Assembly: GCA_029255685.2 (NCBI GenBank)
Contig: CM055317.2
Span: 68,809,460 to 68,873,459, forward strand
Reading direction: 5' to 3'
DNA from: Silene conica
Taxonomy: Eukaryota > Streptophyta > Magnoliopsida > Caryophyllales > Caryophyllaceae
Length of the DNA stretch: 64,000 nucleotides
Below are positions 1 to 11,050 of this stretch, one piece after another. Each line of letters begins with the position of its first letter. Positions within the stretch are counted from its first letter, which is position 1. The translations under genes were made by a program, and so were the position numbers. The notes beneath the pieces are model-generated. The model saw only the letters and a list, made by a program, of their open reading frames with translations, had not been told where the DNA came from and ran no database searches.

Positions 1-362
1 GGAACAAAAAATGAATACCAAATATAACAATAATAATAATAATAATAATAATATATAGATTGGAAATTAAAGTATTCAAATACTGAAAATCAACAAATTA
101 AAATTGTTGAGAGATGAAAATCAACAAAAATATGTAACTCCATCTTAAATGTCCATAAAAAAAATAGTTTGGGTTTATTACGATGGTTAGGAACTTAGAA
201 TTCAAATCGTAAGTATAATTTGAAAATCTATATATATCTTTATCGACTACGGTTCGTCTTAAGTTTAAAATCATATAACTGTGATATTAAAATAATATTT
301 TATTAATTTTTTCAATTTAATAAAATTAAACCCGTGCATTTTTTGCACGGGCGTAAAACTAG
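1..362 (+). mobile_element. Helitron 3' end, element truncated by window start
   Basis: Positions 330-351 form a short GC-rich hairpin (CCCGTGCA / TGCACGGG), followed about 10 bases later by CTAG at 359-362 and then T. A subterminal hairpin, a CTRR end and a 3' flanking T are the diagnostic 3' terminus of a plant Helitron. The element would begin left of the window. The hairpin closely matches that at 22130-22161 but differs from those at 977 and 26965, so it is a second family. No coding capacity is seen. A trinucleotide AAT microsatellite lies at about 28-54. Confidence 0.55.
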
Positions 363-418
363 TTAGGGATGTGGAAGCATAATACGTCCATTGCCTCCAT
401 TAATGCCTTAATGGTAAA

Positions 419-452
419 CTAGCGTAACACCCGTGAAAATTCACGGGTTGTT
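419..452 (-). mobile_element. Helitron 3' terminus, minus strand
   Basis: On the minus strand, a hairpin with CCCGTGAA/TTCACGGG arms is followed by a short spacer and CTAG at 422-419, the Helitron 3' end signature. The matching 5' TC end was not located; the body may run to about 976, where the next Helitron begins. The roughly 520 bases between are AT-rich with no gene I can recognise. Confidence 0.4.
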
Positions 453-976
453 CAATTTTAATTTTGACGGAAAATGATTAATTAAAGTTGTTAGATATTC
501 TAATAATATATGTGGTGTATATGTAAATACGTTAAAGAAAAATAAAAAAGTATATCTATAACATAAGATATATATATATAAGAACATGTTGACATTAAAA
601 GTTTGACGTATAACTTGAAAAGCGTAAAATATAATTAAAAAATGTAAACTTATAACTTTCCAATAAAATGAGGTTTTAGTAATAGAATAGAAAAAAATAT
701 AAGGGGTGAAAAAGATTAAGTGAGATAAAATAAGATTTAGGAAAGAGAAAAAATAAAAGATAAATAAGGTAAAAAAGAGAAATTTAAGTAATTATATGGT
801 TGGAATATTAATTAATAAGTTGATATTTAATGAAAGCTGACATGGCTGTTATTATTCACGTTATTGGCCGAAAAAATACTGAAATTATGAAGTTGAATGA
901 GAGAGCTCCGTTAGCCTAATTATGAAACCTGGTTGCGCCACATCATCAGTTTTACATTTTGCTTTTATATATATAA

Positions 977-1857
977 CTAGGTTCTAACCCGTGAAATTCA
1001 CGGGTCTGTTTTTTAAATCTTAGTTGAATATAGTTAATAATATTGGAGATAAGCAAATTAATTATTTACTGTGGCCTGTTTTTAACTTTAGATGAATACC
1101 GTAATTAATAATATAAAAAAAAAACTAATTAATTATATACATATAAATAAATTTCGAATTATTTATGACACATGTCAGTATCACGGTATACATGAGCTAT
1201 CATATAGTTGTTCATTACGATGATCGAGACTTACAATAGAATTAGTATACTTCTAATTACCCATTGCACCATTTTTTAAATATGTAATTCATATATAAAA
1301 TAAAGTTGTATATTACATATCGTACAATAAAAGCAGAACGTAAATAATCTGATTAGACGTGAGTGGTAAATGTATAGTTGGGTTAAAAAAACGTATTTTT
1401 GATTATATTTATTAAAGATGTTCATATAATAAATAACAGTTATTGCGTGCGACGTCTTACACGAAGACATTCCAAAATTATTAAATGACCACTCATTTAC
1501 TATTTACTATATTAAATAAATACTCCGTAGTTGTTAAAATGTTTCGCATTCCGACCCATATTTAATAAAGATTAAACCATCAAAAAAATGTAGTCTAAAA
1601 ATACTTGTAGTTATTCCGACCCGTAATTATTCCAAGCCAATCGAAAATGTAGTCTAAAAAATACTTGTAGGTATTTTTTCTTCAGTGATTATGGATATTC
1701 TAATTGCACATAATATTATGGAATGAGTTGTTGAACGAAATTTTTGAATTTTTTTTGGAAATTTTGCAGTAGGTCTGAAATCGTGCCACGTCAGACAAAG
1801 GAAGTTTTTTGTGAAGCCACGTCAGAAGATTGGCTTCTGCATTAGTATAATATATGA
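977..1857 (-). mobile_element. Non-autonomous Helitron (881 bp)
   Basis: The left end (minus-strand 3' end) is CTAG at 977-980 followed by the ACCCGTGAA/TTCACGGGT hairpin. The right end (minus-strand 5' end) is TC at 1857-1856 with the subterminal motif ATGCAGAAGCCAA. It is flanked by A on the left and T on the right, as expected for Helitron insertion into AT. Both termini match those of the large coding Helitron at 26965-42373: the first 32 bases of the 3' end are identical and the 5' subterminal motif is shared. The interior is AT-rich and has no convincing ORF, so this looks like a deletion derivative mobilised in trans. Confidence 0.75.
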
Positions 1858-2356
1858 TGATGATAACACATTTAGATCGAGGCTTTAAAGGATATTGCGG
1901 ATAGGTTTAGCTTAGATAGAACACGTTTTTGGTTAAGTTGGGATGTTGGGTTTGTTTATGTTTGTGATAATGTTATATTTTTAGTTCGGTAAATTTGTAG
2001 TAAATTGACACAGTTCTTGTTAATATGATTTGTGTTTCAAATGCTCTTCAAATTTGAAATTCAAATCTCTTGTTAATCTCAGAAGAGGCTTGGAAGTTTT
2101 GAACAAAATTTTACAATATAGTTTTGTATTTCGATATAATTATAATCCAACTAATTATAAACTTATATTTTTATTCAATATGAGGTATCCAATGCAAGTC
2201 GAGGCTATTATTGGTGCGTTGTTACAATTTTTTAGAAAACTGGATTCAGAGTCACTTTCAGAAAAATGGTTAAATCTTATCAATTTAGAATAGTTTTATG
2301 ATGTTTTTATAGATTTGAGTTCGATCTAGTCTAATAGGTGAATTGTGTTATCCTTA
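1858..2356. other. AT-rich intergenic, nothing recognised
   Basis: AT-rich sequence between the small Helitron and the foldback MULE. An 87-codon open frame at 2030-2293 has low-complexity composition and no recognisable motif; I do not call it a gene. Confidence 0.5.
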
Positions 2357-2365
2357 ATTTGCAAC

Positions 2366-3379
2366 AGAATTGCTATATCACGCTCTCTATTTTACTTGTT
2401 ACGCCCCCTATTTTTCTATTTATTCCATATCTACTCCTGAACCTTTAAAAGTTATATTTTGTAAATTTTAATATTGTTTAATTGTAAATGTATTTTTGAA
2501 ACCGTTTGCGTTTAATTAAAAATGAATCATGACGACGATCCCACCGATTTATTTTATAAATATTTATTTACTCACGATAATGATCAAGGTTCGCAATTTA
2601 ACAACGAATTTAATGCGAATCAACATTATCGTAAAGTGTTTTTGAGACGATCTTTATAATAATTGTTTTATTTTGGTGACGGTTTATATTATACGGTATA
2701 TCGTTATTGATTTATTTGGTTCGGCGATTTGCATTATATGTAATTTACATTTATTGTTATTAAAATTTTAAGTGGATACAAAAAGTAATTAATTTCACAA
2801 ACATTCACTCATATTTTGTTCTTACCTCAGAAATAAAAAAATAAAAAAAGTTAAAGAAAAACAAAAAGAGAAAAAACACACCAAATGGTGGTGCCGTGTA
2901 AATTACACGACCGTACCATGGTGGTGTCGTGTAATTTACACGGCAGTACCATGGTGATGTTGTGTAAATTACACGGCAGTAACAGTAAGGTGCTGCCGTG
3001 TAATTTACACAGCACCATCATTTGATGTGTTTTCGCTTTTTCTCTTTCTTTTTTTTTCTCTTTATTCCTTTTTTTTATTTGTGAGATAAAAACAAAATAT
3101 GAATGAATTTGGGAAATTAATTACTTTTTAGACCGTCATAAAATTTTAATAACAAAAAACCTAAATGACATATAATACAAATCGCCAAACCAAATAAATA
3201 AATAACGATATACCGTATAATACAAACCGTCACAAAAATAAAACAATTATTGTAATGATCGTCTCAAAAACACTTTACGATAAAGCAAAATATCTTTTTA
3301 CTAAAGTTAATATAAGGACAAATTTGAAATAAATTAAAAAATAGGGGGGTAAAACAGGGGGCGTGATATAGCAAATCTC
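2366..3379. mobile_element. Foldback MULE-type element with 9-bp TSD
   Basis: The two ends are inverted copies built around TGCTATATCACGC, and long inverted arms continue inward (about 2370-2860 against 3030-3379). The flanks are ATTTGCAAC (2357-2365) and ATTTGCAAA (3380-3388), a 9-bp target duplication with one mismatch, typical of Mutator-like elements. There is no transposase ORF. The loop holds four spaced palindromic units (separate entry). Confidence 0.75.
2886..3020. repeat. Palindromic CCGTGTAAATTACACGG repeats in MULE loop
   Basis: Four imperfect copies of the palindrome CCGTGTAAATTACACGG, spaced about 30 bases apart and separated by GTACCATGGTG-like spacers, occupy the centre of the foldback element. 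Each copy is self-complementary, so they could form cruciforms or RNA hairpins. Confidence 0.7.
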
Positions 3380-3388
3380 ATTTGCAAA

Positions 3389-3752
3389 CCCAAATTTAAC
3401 CATAAGATATGCAATTGATATCCTTACACAAAGCAGAAATATCATTAGAAAGCATACATATTAAAACCATAAATTTTCATTTGTGACGGACAAAATCCGT
3501 CACTTTAAAAAGACGCGAGACAAAGGGATAAGTGAGAAAGGATTGTAAAAGGTCTCTTTGAAGAGACCGTCACACAAGCAAGACGCTTTGTTTTAAAACA
3601 TCTAATGTTACGAAAATTTTGTATTGGAAACTAGCAAGACGTCCTAATGTCCTATTATATAGGAGAGTAAAACGAGCACATATGCTGAAAAAATGAGTTA
3701 TCGTCACAAAAAGATCGATCATCTCAAGTCTCAACCCCCAAACACATAAAAT
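3389..3752. other. Intergenic 3' flank of inhibitor gene
   Basis: AT-rich. Contains a GTGACGGA...TCCGTCAC inverted motif around 3483-3505 and a GAGACC-rich segment to 3600, likely MITE debris. No gene is seen. This is the downstream side of the minus-strand protease inhibitor gene. Confidence 0.4.
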
Positions 3753-4938
3753 TCAACCGATAAAAGGAGCGCAAGCCACGACATGATCCAAACCGACCAG
3801 AACCCAAACCCGATCGGGTCTCAAGTCCTGTTGCATACCCATTCCAGGAGCCACTATAATCGCTTGAACCGTATGATTTTCTCTTTGTATAGTTGCTGCT
3901 GCAATTTCACCCTTCACTCCTATCAGCTCTGGCCATATATTTTTCCCTACTCCAATTCCTTTGGATGGTTCTGCAAATTATTTCATAATAATTGCAAAAG
4001 ACTATATTCAAATCTCATCCGTAATATATTACCCTTATAACTCCCTTTATATTTAAAAAACAAAATTTAATACGGTTGATCACAAATTTATGATTGTATT
4101 TTCTTTGTGATGGTCATTTATTCTATAATTTTGGCAAGAGACCAAGGTAAGAGGATGAGGTAATTAACTAATTATTGGATGAAAAGTGGACCAGATCGAG
4201 TGTAGATGATCAAATTAGTCATCAAAAACCTTGCAAGGAAAATAAACAATTGCCTGAGACACCAAAAAATGGACTAGGTAAACAAATGACGAAGCAAATA
4301 CAGTAAATAATGATACAACGTTACCGGGTGGCGCTCAATCTCAGTCTCCACTTATCATATATGATGCACTAGTTATTATTGACTTTTTCACTTATTGCAT
4401 GTAAAAAGGTGATATCGAGCATGGGCGAACCTAGCATAGAGCAAGGGGTAGCAGCCGCTACCCCAAACTTAAAAAAATTGATTTAAAAGACGGTTTTTTG
4501 CTACCCCAAATATTGAGGAATAATAGATAATTATATGTTATCCCAAAAATTAACATGTAAATATCTTGTGGCTCAATTGTAAAACTATTAAATTTCAATC
4601 TGGTGGTCAAGGGATCGAATCTTACTATGTGTAATGATTTTTTTAAATTTTTTTTGCTACCCCAAATATTGAATCCTGGGTTCGCTCCTGATATCGAGAT
4701 TGCGCATTACCCGACAGGTGACAACTAACTCATGCATTGTCCTACCGATATTACCAAGTGCCTAGGCCAACTTGTAATGACATAGATAGTGGGACTAGAA
4801 CCTTAATTTGAATCTCGTTAGCAATATATTTACGTCGTGATCGACTCTCATTATTAATTTATTACACCGAAAAAATAACAATATTGAATTAAATTTACCT
4901 AGGCAAATTGAACGACAATTGCAACCACCACGTTCCAT
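3753..4938 (-). CDS. Potato inhibitor I family serine protease inhibitor (two exons)
   Basis: Small inhibitor of serine proteases (potato type I, MEROPS I13). Exon 1 is 4938-4899 and ends in a GT donor (4898-4897). Exon 2 is 3970-3753, preceded by a TTTGCAG acceptor. Both junctions are phase 1 and the stop is at 3755-3753, giving about 85 residues. Family hallmarks in exon 2 are a GKNIWPEL block, a central VQAIIVAPG strand, the binding loop with Q-D at the predicted P1-P1' site, the supporting R-x-D-R-V-W-V motif, and a C-terminal PFIG. An in-frame upstream Met at 5034 would add a hydrophobic, signal-peptide-like leader (117 aa). However, a TATA-like stretch at about 5055-5064 puts transcription start near 5030, favouring Met 4938. 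The N-terminus has three cysteines (CNCRSIC). The 928-bp intron carries a MITE. Confidence 0.8.
4420..4689. mobile_element. MITE in inhibitor intron with 9-bp TSD
   Basis: Flanked by perfect GATATCGAG copies at 4411-4419 and 4690-4698. The ends are inverted (GGGCGAACCTAGC against GGTTCGCTCC on the right), and the inside has two CTACCCCAAA tracts. It is about 270 bp and non-coding. Related left halves occur at about 6194-6250 and 15326-15385. Confidence 0.75.
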
Positions 4939-5054
4939 CAACTCCTTATCAATTTCTTCTTCTCCAAACCTTGTATTTTGTTTTGAATGTGTTATGTTAA
5001 TGAATAATGATAGAGTGATTAATGATAATGACAATCACACAACACTAACTTACA

Positions 5055-5064
5055 TATATATTTA
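5055..5064 (-). promoter_or_regulatory. Putative TATA box of inhibitor gene
   Basis: On the minus strand TAAATATATA lies about 120 bases upstream of the exon 1 ATG at 4938. Placement and composition fit a plant TATA box, but this rests on a simple motif in AT-rich DNA. Confidence 0.35.
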
Positions 5065-5600
5065 AGTACTTTAAGTATAGTCTTTTGGTTTAAAAGAACG
5101 GTTGTGGTTCGAAATTTTAATTTAGATTATGGCTAATCATATGTTTAAGTGATTATATATATTTATAATAATTAAGAAGATTATCACCATGTGGACACCT
5201 TTTTCTTTGCCGTATATGAGTGTATGTTCAACTTGCTTATAGTATAGGTGTATCGTGTATGGGCACTCAAATGAGGTGGTAGGGAGTAAAACTGCCAAAC
5301 AATGACACGACACGGAGTATATGCTGCAAATCGGATATGAAATAAATTATTTGCAACGAATTAAAGTAACTGAAATATTAGTCAGGTAAATTACGAAAAA
5401 TGTCTTGCCACACAGAGCCTAAATCTCAATTACGAGACACAAACCCAAATACCGGGCTAAAAAATGGTATTTAAACCGACAAATCTAACCAAATCCTAAA
5501 CCGATTGCCATCCATAATCGCCCAATCGCAAATAAAGGGCCGAAATCCAATCCACAAAGGCCCATTCTTGAAGACCGTTAGAAACATCTTTTTTTTTTTA
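5065..5600. other. Upstream intergenic region
   Basis: AT-rich sequence upstream of the inhibitor gene. Contains GGCCCA-type motifs near 5535-5575, but no ORF or repeat I can support. Confidence 0.4.
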
Positions 5601-5610
5601 AGGAAACAGT

Positions 5611-6012
5611 TATGCTCTGTTTGGTAAAACTGGCCGAAGAGATAACTGAAAACTGAAAAACTAACTGAAACCTGAAAAAGTAGTTGAAAATTAGGAACTG
5701 ATAGGTTATCTGATTATATAAGGAAATGTTTGACAACTTAACAGAAAAGGTAACTGATTTTGATGAAATAACGTAAAAAGATACAATAATTATCTAATAA
5801 TATAGATTTAAGGGGCAACAAAGTAAAATAAATGCAAATCAGATATTTGAAATCTCAAATGCTACTCTAGGTAGCATTTCATTTCAGGTAGTCTATTTGG
5901 TTAAATAAGCTACTTGGCAAACGTTTACGAAAAAAGAGGTAACTGGAATTTTGGCCAAATAAGCTAGTTTGACCAAATCAGGTATCAGAAATGTCTTGTC
6001 AAACGGAGCTTT
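5611..6012. mobile_element. hAT-like MITE
   Basis: Starts GCTCTGTTTGGTAAAACTGG and ends with the inverted GTCAAACGGAGC. The inside is full of AACTGAAA repeats on the left and a TTTCAGGTAG half on the right. A related copy lies inverted at 14011-14365, and the right half recurs at 14991-15150, where it forms the junction of the P450 tandem duplication. No clear 8-bp TSD could be fixed. Confidence 0.5.
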
Positions 6013-6723
6013 AGTCCTAGTACAATCCGTCTTGTTTCAAATGGCCTGAAATAAGATTGACAAAATGTCTCTATTTTTTAAAAGAATGTAATTATTTAAC
6101 GACAAAATGTTATAATAACTAAAGTTGTCATTTTTAACCCGAAAAATAATGATAATATTTTATGAGAAAATAGTAACAGTTTAGGTTAAATGCAGGGGCG
6201 AACCCACATAGTAGCAAGGGGTGACAGTCGCTGCCCCAAACTTAAAAAAATTGACTTAGGGCAAGTGCAATGGTTTAGCCAAGGAACTTGTTTGTAAATA
6301 TGAAAAGTTGTACGCTGGTAGCCAAACCATTGTACCTCTACTTTTGGATTAGCTTAGATTAAGCAAGCTGAGGAACTTGTTTGTAAATATTAAAAGTTGT
6401 AAGCTGGTAGCCAAACCATTGTACCTCAACTTTTGTATTAGCTTAGATCAAGCAAGCTGGTAGCCTCTACGAATTATTTTTTTTTTAAAAAAAAGAAAAA
6501 CCAAAAATGGTTACTAACAAAATTCGAACCTGAGTCGCAAGGTTGGAAACCAAAACAATTATCATTGAACCACAAGATTTTTGCTATACATTTAGTGGGA
6601 TATTATTTATTTATATTATTCAACAATATTTGGAGTAGCAAAAATTCTTCTTTTAAGAGTAAGTGCAATGGTGAGATAATGCACTATGCACCATTAGCTT
6701 GATTTGTCACATCATATTTTTTA

Positions 6724-7836
6724 GAGTAAATTAATAATTACTCCTTTATATGTTTCAATTTTCTAAAATTACTCCCTTATATGTTTTTTTAAAAAATTAC
6801 TCCCTTAAATTGATCTGAGGTCAAATATTGGCTATATTGCTACTATTTTTCAGCTCTGATGAGGATTTCCGTCAGTTTTTGAATTTTATCGCTATTTTCC
6901 TAAATTTATGACTAAAACGCCCCTTAATAGTTGTGTATCTCGTTATAACTTTTGCTCCTCAAAACTATTTTACCAATATTTTCATCAAAACTAATTTTTC
7001 CCTATTTTACACAATCTACTCTATCTTCATTAAAAGTAATTTCTCAATCTAATTGTTCAAGTTTTCAAGTTTCCATTTTTTCCGAGGTAACTACATCTTT
7101 GATTTGGGTATGTGAATCATATTATTGTTGTACTGAATTGAAATTGAAATTAGGGTTCTCTATCTTCATCAAAACTGATATTGTATTGAATTGAAATTGA
7201 ATTGAATAGAATTGAAATTAGGGTTTCGAATTGATTTGGGTATCTTTCGAAATTAGGATTTCGAATTGATCTGGAAAAAAATCTGAAAAATGTATTCAGT
7301 TAGGGTTTCGAACAATGTTAATGAAATAAAAAATTTAATTTCAATAACATAAAAGGCTAAAAATTAGGGTAAATTAGAAAATCTATCACTACAACATCAC
7401 ATAATTCATCCATTACAATGAATTTGCAGTTTCAGAAAAACGATTAACAATTAACTTACCTTCTTCCTCTTTGAATTCATTGTTCTTGCCTGTTTCTAGT
7501 AATCCCCTAAATTTTCAAGTTAGAGTTAAGATAATTTTAGAATAATTTGCGAAATTTGGGGTTTTCAATTAAAAATTTGGGTTTTGAATTAGAAATTAGG
7601 GTTAGGATTTGACATTTTTATTGACCGAGGTAAAAATAAAAGGTGTTTGTTTGTTGGGTAGGGATAAATACACTGAAGGGTAATTTCGTCCATTCTATAC
7701 ATTTTTCACCATAAAACGTAATATGTAACAATATTTGACCTGAGATCAACTTAAGGGTGTAATTTTTTAAAAAAAACATATAAGGGAGTAATTTTAGAAA
7801 ACTGAAACTTATAAGGGAGTAATTATTAATTTACTC
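6724..7836. mobile_element. MULE-type element with 9-bp TSD
   Basis: Flanked by perfect TATTTTTTA copies (6715-6723, 7837-7845). Terminal inverted repeats begin GAGTAAATTAATAATTAC and run about 110 bp (6724-6840 against 7730-7836). The non-coding interior is rich in GAATTAGGGTTT-like motifs. It is absent from the matching place in unit B (near 16025), so it inserted after the duplication. Confidence 0.75.
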
Positions 7837-8124
7837 TATTTTTTAAGCTATACTGTATTATTTTAAGCTACAATTGCATACAATGGTTTCAAGCTAGCTT
7901 AAATGAACCCACATAAAACAAAAATTCTAACTTTTTTTTAAATAATTATTGTTTATAAGAAACTTTAATTTATAGGTTGAAATTTTGGTATGATCCATTA
8001 GAGCTAGTAGCTTAATGAGACTACTATCTTGCTTAATCTAAGCTAATTCAAAAGTAGAGGTACAATGGTTTGGTTAGCAGCTTATAACTTTTCATATTTA
8101 CAAACAAGTTTCTTAGCTAAACCA

Positions 8125-9497
8125 GAGTGTTCTTCTAAACTAAGGTTTAAAAAACAAATATCTCTCATTTTAGTGTTCTTTCAAAAGTATTTGTCATTTT
8201 GGGGTCCATGTCATCAATAAATTTTCAAATATTGCATTTTAGTCCTTATCATGTTCACCTCTTCTAATCTTCTTAGAGCAAGGGCAATGGTGAGCTAATG
8301 TACTATTAGCTAGAGTTGTCACATCATATTTTTAAGCTATATTATTTTTGAGCTACAATTGCATACAATGGTTTTAAGCTAGTTTAAATGGACCCACATA
8401 CAACAAAAATTCCAAGTTTTTTATTTAAATAATTAATTTTTATAGGAACCTTTAATTTGATAGGTTGAAATTTTGGGATGGGGCATTTGAGCTAGTAGCT
8501 TAATGGGGCTAGTAGCTTGATTTAAGCTAATACAAAAGTGGAGGTACAATGGTTTGGCTACTAGCTTACAACTTTTTATATTTGCAAGCAAGTCCCTTAG
8601 CTAAACCATTGCACTTGCCCTTAATACCACAACCTATTTACAATAGTATTTACCCAAATTGAAAACATTATAAACTATTCACTACCACCCAACACAACAT
8701 CCGACGACTGACCGCCTCACCCCACCCCTCATCCACCCACTTATCCACCTCGCCACATTGTCACCACTCACCACCATTCATCACCTCGCCACGCACCACC
8801 GTCGTCACTTTGCATTACCACTACTACACTCACACCACCATTATCCGTAAAAAACAGGCCCTTTCAATACTAAGCCGACGAAACAGACGAAAATGCCACC
8901 TGAAAGTTCGGTGGAAACGAAAGCCGTTGAAGAAAGATCCACCACCATCCGCTCTTCTCTCTCCTCTTTCACTCAACATTCTACTGAACTCTCTTCTCCG
9001 GCAATTATTCCCGACCTCTCCTATTCATTCCTTAATATGCAACATCTATGGCTGATTAATTTCGGCAGTGATAACGGTAATTGATTGATGTGTGTTCATT
9101 GGTGGTGTTTTATGGGTGGTGTAGGGACGAGTTGTTGAGTTGTAAGGAGATAGTGAAGACGTCGGGGGTATGACAGTAGCATGGGGAGGTCATATTAGAA
9201 TTAGAGAGGCAGTGGTGCCGTGGTGATATTAGCGGAAAGTGGTGGGTGGTTGTGTAATAGAAGCAAGGTAATAAATTGGGTTATTAAATTATCTCATGTT
9301 AATTGTTGGTTAGTTTACTGTTTAATTATACACAAAACATTAAAAATAAATCACAACTATACACATGTGAATAAAAGGACCAAAGTGTAATTTTGAAGAG
9401 TTTCTTGATGAGGTGGACACTATTTTTACAAATAGTTTTGAGAGAACCCTAAAATAACAAATTGTTAATCACTAAGCATTATTTTAAAAAAAGATTC
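8125..9497. mobile_element. Pack-MULE-like element carrying a gene-like insert
   Basis: Flanked by perfect 9-bp GCTAAACCA copies (8116-8124, 9498-9506). Divergent terminal inverted repeats of about 100 bp align from GAGTGTTCTTC (left) to the complement of the right end. Between them lies a Tourist MITE (8276-8620) and a segment of higher GC content at about 8690-9280 that looks exonic: a CACC-rich 5'-UTR-like stretch, a 63-codon ORF at 8893-9084 and a GGTAATTG splice-donor-like site at about 9075. The captured gene could not be identified. Confidence 0.6.
8276..8620. mobile_element. Tourist-like MITE
   Basis: Ends GAGCAAGGGCAATGG and, inverted, GGGCAAGTGCAATGG, with TTA flanks (8273-8275, 8621-8623), the 3-bp target duplication of PIF/Harbinger MITEs. 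About 345 bp, no ORF. It is the least disturbed member of this family in the window. Confidence 0.7.
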
Positions 9498-9518
9498 GCT
9501 AAACCATTGCACTTGCCC

Positions 9519-10141
9519 TAAGTCAATTTTTGCTCATCAACTGCTCGCTGTCTAAAACAACGACATATTTACGAAATTTTTTTAAAAAAAGGAAAAACAA
9601 AAAATGGTGACGTGAAACCATTTTTGGTAAATAGTTTTAAACGAGCATCATTTTGTTAATTACTTCCATTTTGAACACCATTTTGGCAAAAACTTCTTTA
9701 AATAAATGGGTTTTTTTGTATCGGGTTTGTGTCAAAAGAGCTCAACCTAACCCGGCCCATTTAAATTTCTTGTCATGTCCGTATCAACCCAATTACTTAA
9801 ATGGGTCACAACATCTTGACCCTAACCCGCTAAATTTGTATCTGATTTGTGTCGAGTTTTCGGGTCGGGTAGACTTTCACCTTTTGCAGTTGTACTTAAA
9901 TATATGCTTGAAGAGGAAATTACTAATTTAAGTATATATGCACCTCCAGCACCAACCAATGCAGCCCCATCAGGAAGTGCATCCCCATCTTCGATCCTAA
10001 AGGTCGAGCATCTGGATAATATATGTGTACCGTTTCCATAACGAGATACAGTAGTTTAGCGATCACATGATAAGTCTCTCGTAAGACGATTCACTATAAT
10101 CCCGTTTCCTATCAACGATAAGTCTCTCGCTCGTAAAACGC
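9519..10141. other. P450 downstream region, unit A
   Basis: Non-coding by my reading, but duplicated in unit B (17218-18670). Contains a CGGGTTTGTGTC/ACCCGGCCC repeat-like stretch (9715-9880) and a conserved 90-base segment (9945-10035, GATCCTAAAGGTCGAGC) that is less AT-rich than its surroundings and could be an old exon fragment. I cannot assign it. Confidence 0.4.
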
Positions 10142-10144
10142 TTA

Positions 10145-10469
10145 GAGCAACTCCAATGGTAAACTACAAGGTTTTGTAGCTTGCTTTGCCACATCGTCTT
10201 TTGAAGCAATAAAGGTTCTAAACTACAACGTGCTCCAGTGGTAAACTACAACAACTGTAGCTTAAAAGGGCCCATATAATTAAATAAAGTATCATAATAT
10301 AATTTATTTTATTATTCTTTAATTATTAATTTATTTCAAGCATGTAGCTTGACAAAGCTACACATGCTTACAAGCAGAGACGTAATTTGATGCTCCAATG
10401 GTGAGCATACCGCTAGAATATTTATAATAATTGCAAGCAGGTCCCTAGATACAACCATTGGAGTTGCTC
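10145..10469. mobile_element. Tourist-like MITE 1
   Basis: Terminal inverted repeats GAGCAACTCCAATGG and CCATTGGAGTTGCTC with TTA flanks (10142-10144, 10470-10472). About 325 bp, non-coding. Unit B lacks it at the equivalent site (about 18665). Confidence 0.8.
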
Positions 10470-10473
10470 TTAA

Positions 10474-10807
10474 GAGCAACTCCAATGGCAAGCTACAAAA
10501 CTTCCTAGCTTGCTTTGCTCCATATATTTTCCAAGCAAAAAACATTTCAAGCTACAATATGCTTTAATGGTAAACTACAATAAATGTAGCTTAAAAAGAC
10601 CCACTAACAAATAAATATTATAATTAAATTATTTTGTTGGTTTTTATTTATTTATTTTATTAATTTTAATTGTCAAGCTATGTAGCTTGACAAAGCTACA
10701 CCCGCTTATAAGCAACACGTATTTTTTGTAATCCAATGGTAAGCATACCGCTTGATAATTTACGGTATTTGCAAGCAGGTCCTTAAAGGAAACCATTGGA
10801 GTTGCTC
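10474..10807. mobile_element. Tourist-like MITE 2
   Basis: Same terminal repeats as its neighbour, TAA flanks (10471-10473, 10808-10810), about 334 bp. It sits directly against MITE 1, sharing a TTAA junction. Open frames within either MITE are chance. Confidence 0.8.
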
Positions 10808-11050
10808 TAACAATCCCGTTTCTTATCAACGACGTGCGCTATCAATAGACCCTTTTTATTTATCAAAACGGATATTTAAACTAATCCGTATTATTTAGCT
10901 TGAAAATTATAAACTTTCAATCTTTATCTAACCAATTAACTGCAACACAAATTATACAGCTCGACTTATGCATCATTGTAAATTCGTAAATTCATATGTT
11001 CGAAGCGCTCTAATGCCTCATCGACGAGGGAGTACGTGACGAGGCTAAAT

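Larger units (their letters stand above)
6657..9518. mobile_element. Tourist-like MITE expanded by nested insertions
   Basis: Ends are GAGTAAGTGCAATGG (6657) and CCATTGCACTTGCCC (to 9518), TA-rich flanks. Removing the nested MULE (6724-7836) and Pack-MULE (8125-9497) leaves about 360 bp, matching the size and sequence of the intact sibling at 8276-8620 and the unit B copy at 15966-17217. Related TIR-bearing debris starts at 6259. Confidence 0.6.

Noticed and set aside
2030..2293. 87-codon ORF on plus strand
   Set aside because: AT-rich, no motif, no signal of a gene context.
2886..3020. Possible CRISPR-like array of palindromic repeats
   Set aside because: Only four imperfect units in the loop of a plant transposon; no cas genes and eukaryotic context.
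6952..7194. 80-codon ORF
   Set aside because: Lies entirely inside the non-coding MULE interior (6724-7836).
10336..10829. Two minus-strand ORFs
   Set aside because: They are the interiors of two Tourist-like MITEs and their similarity is repeat similarity.
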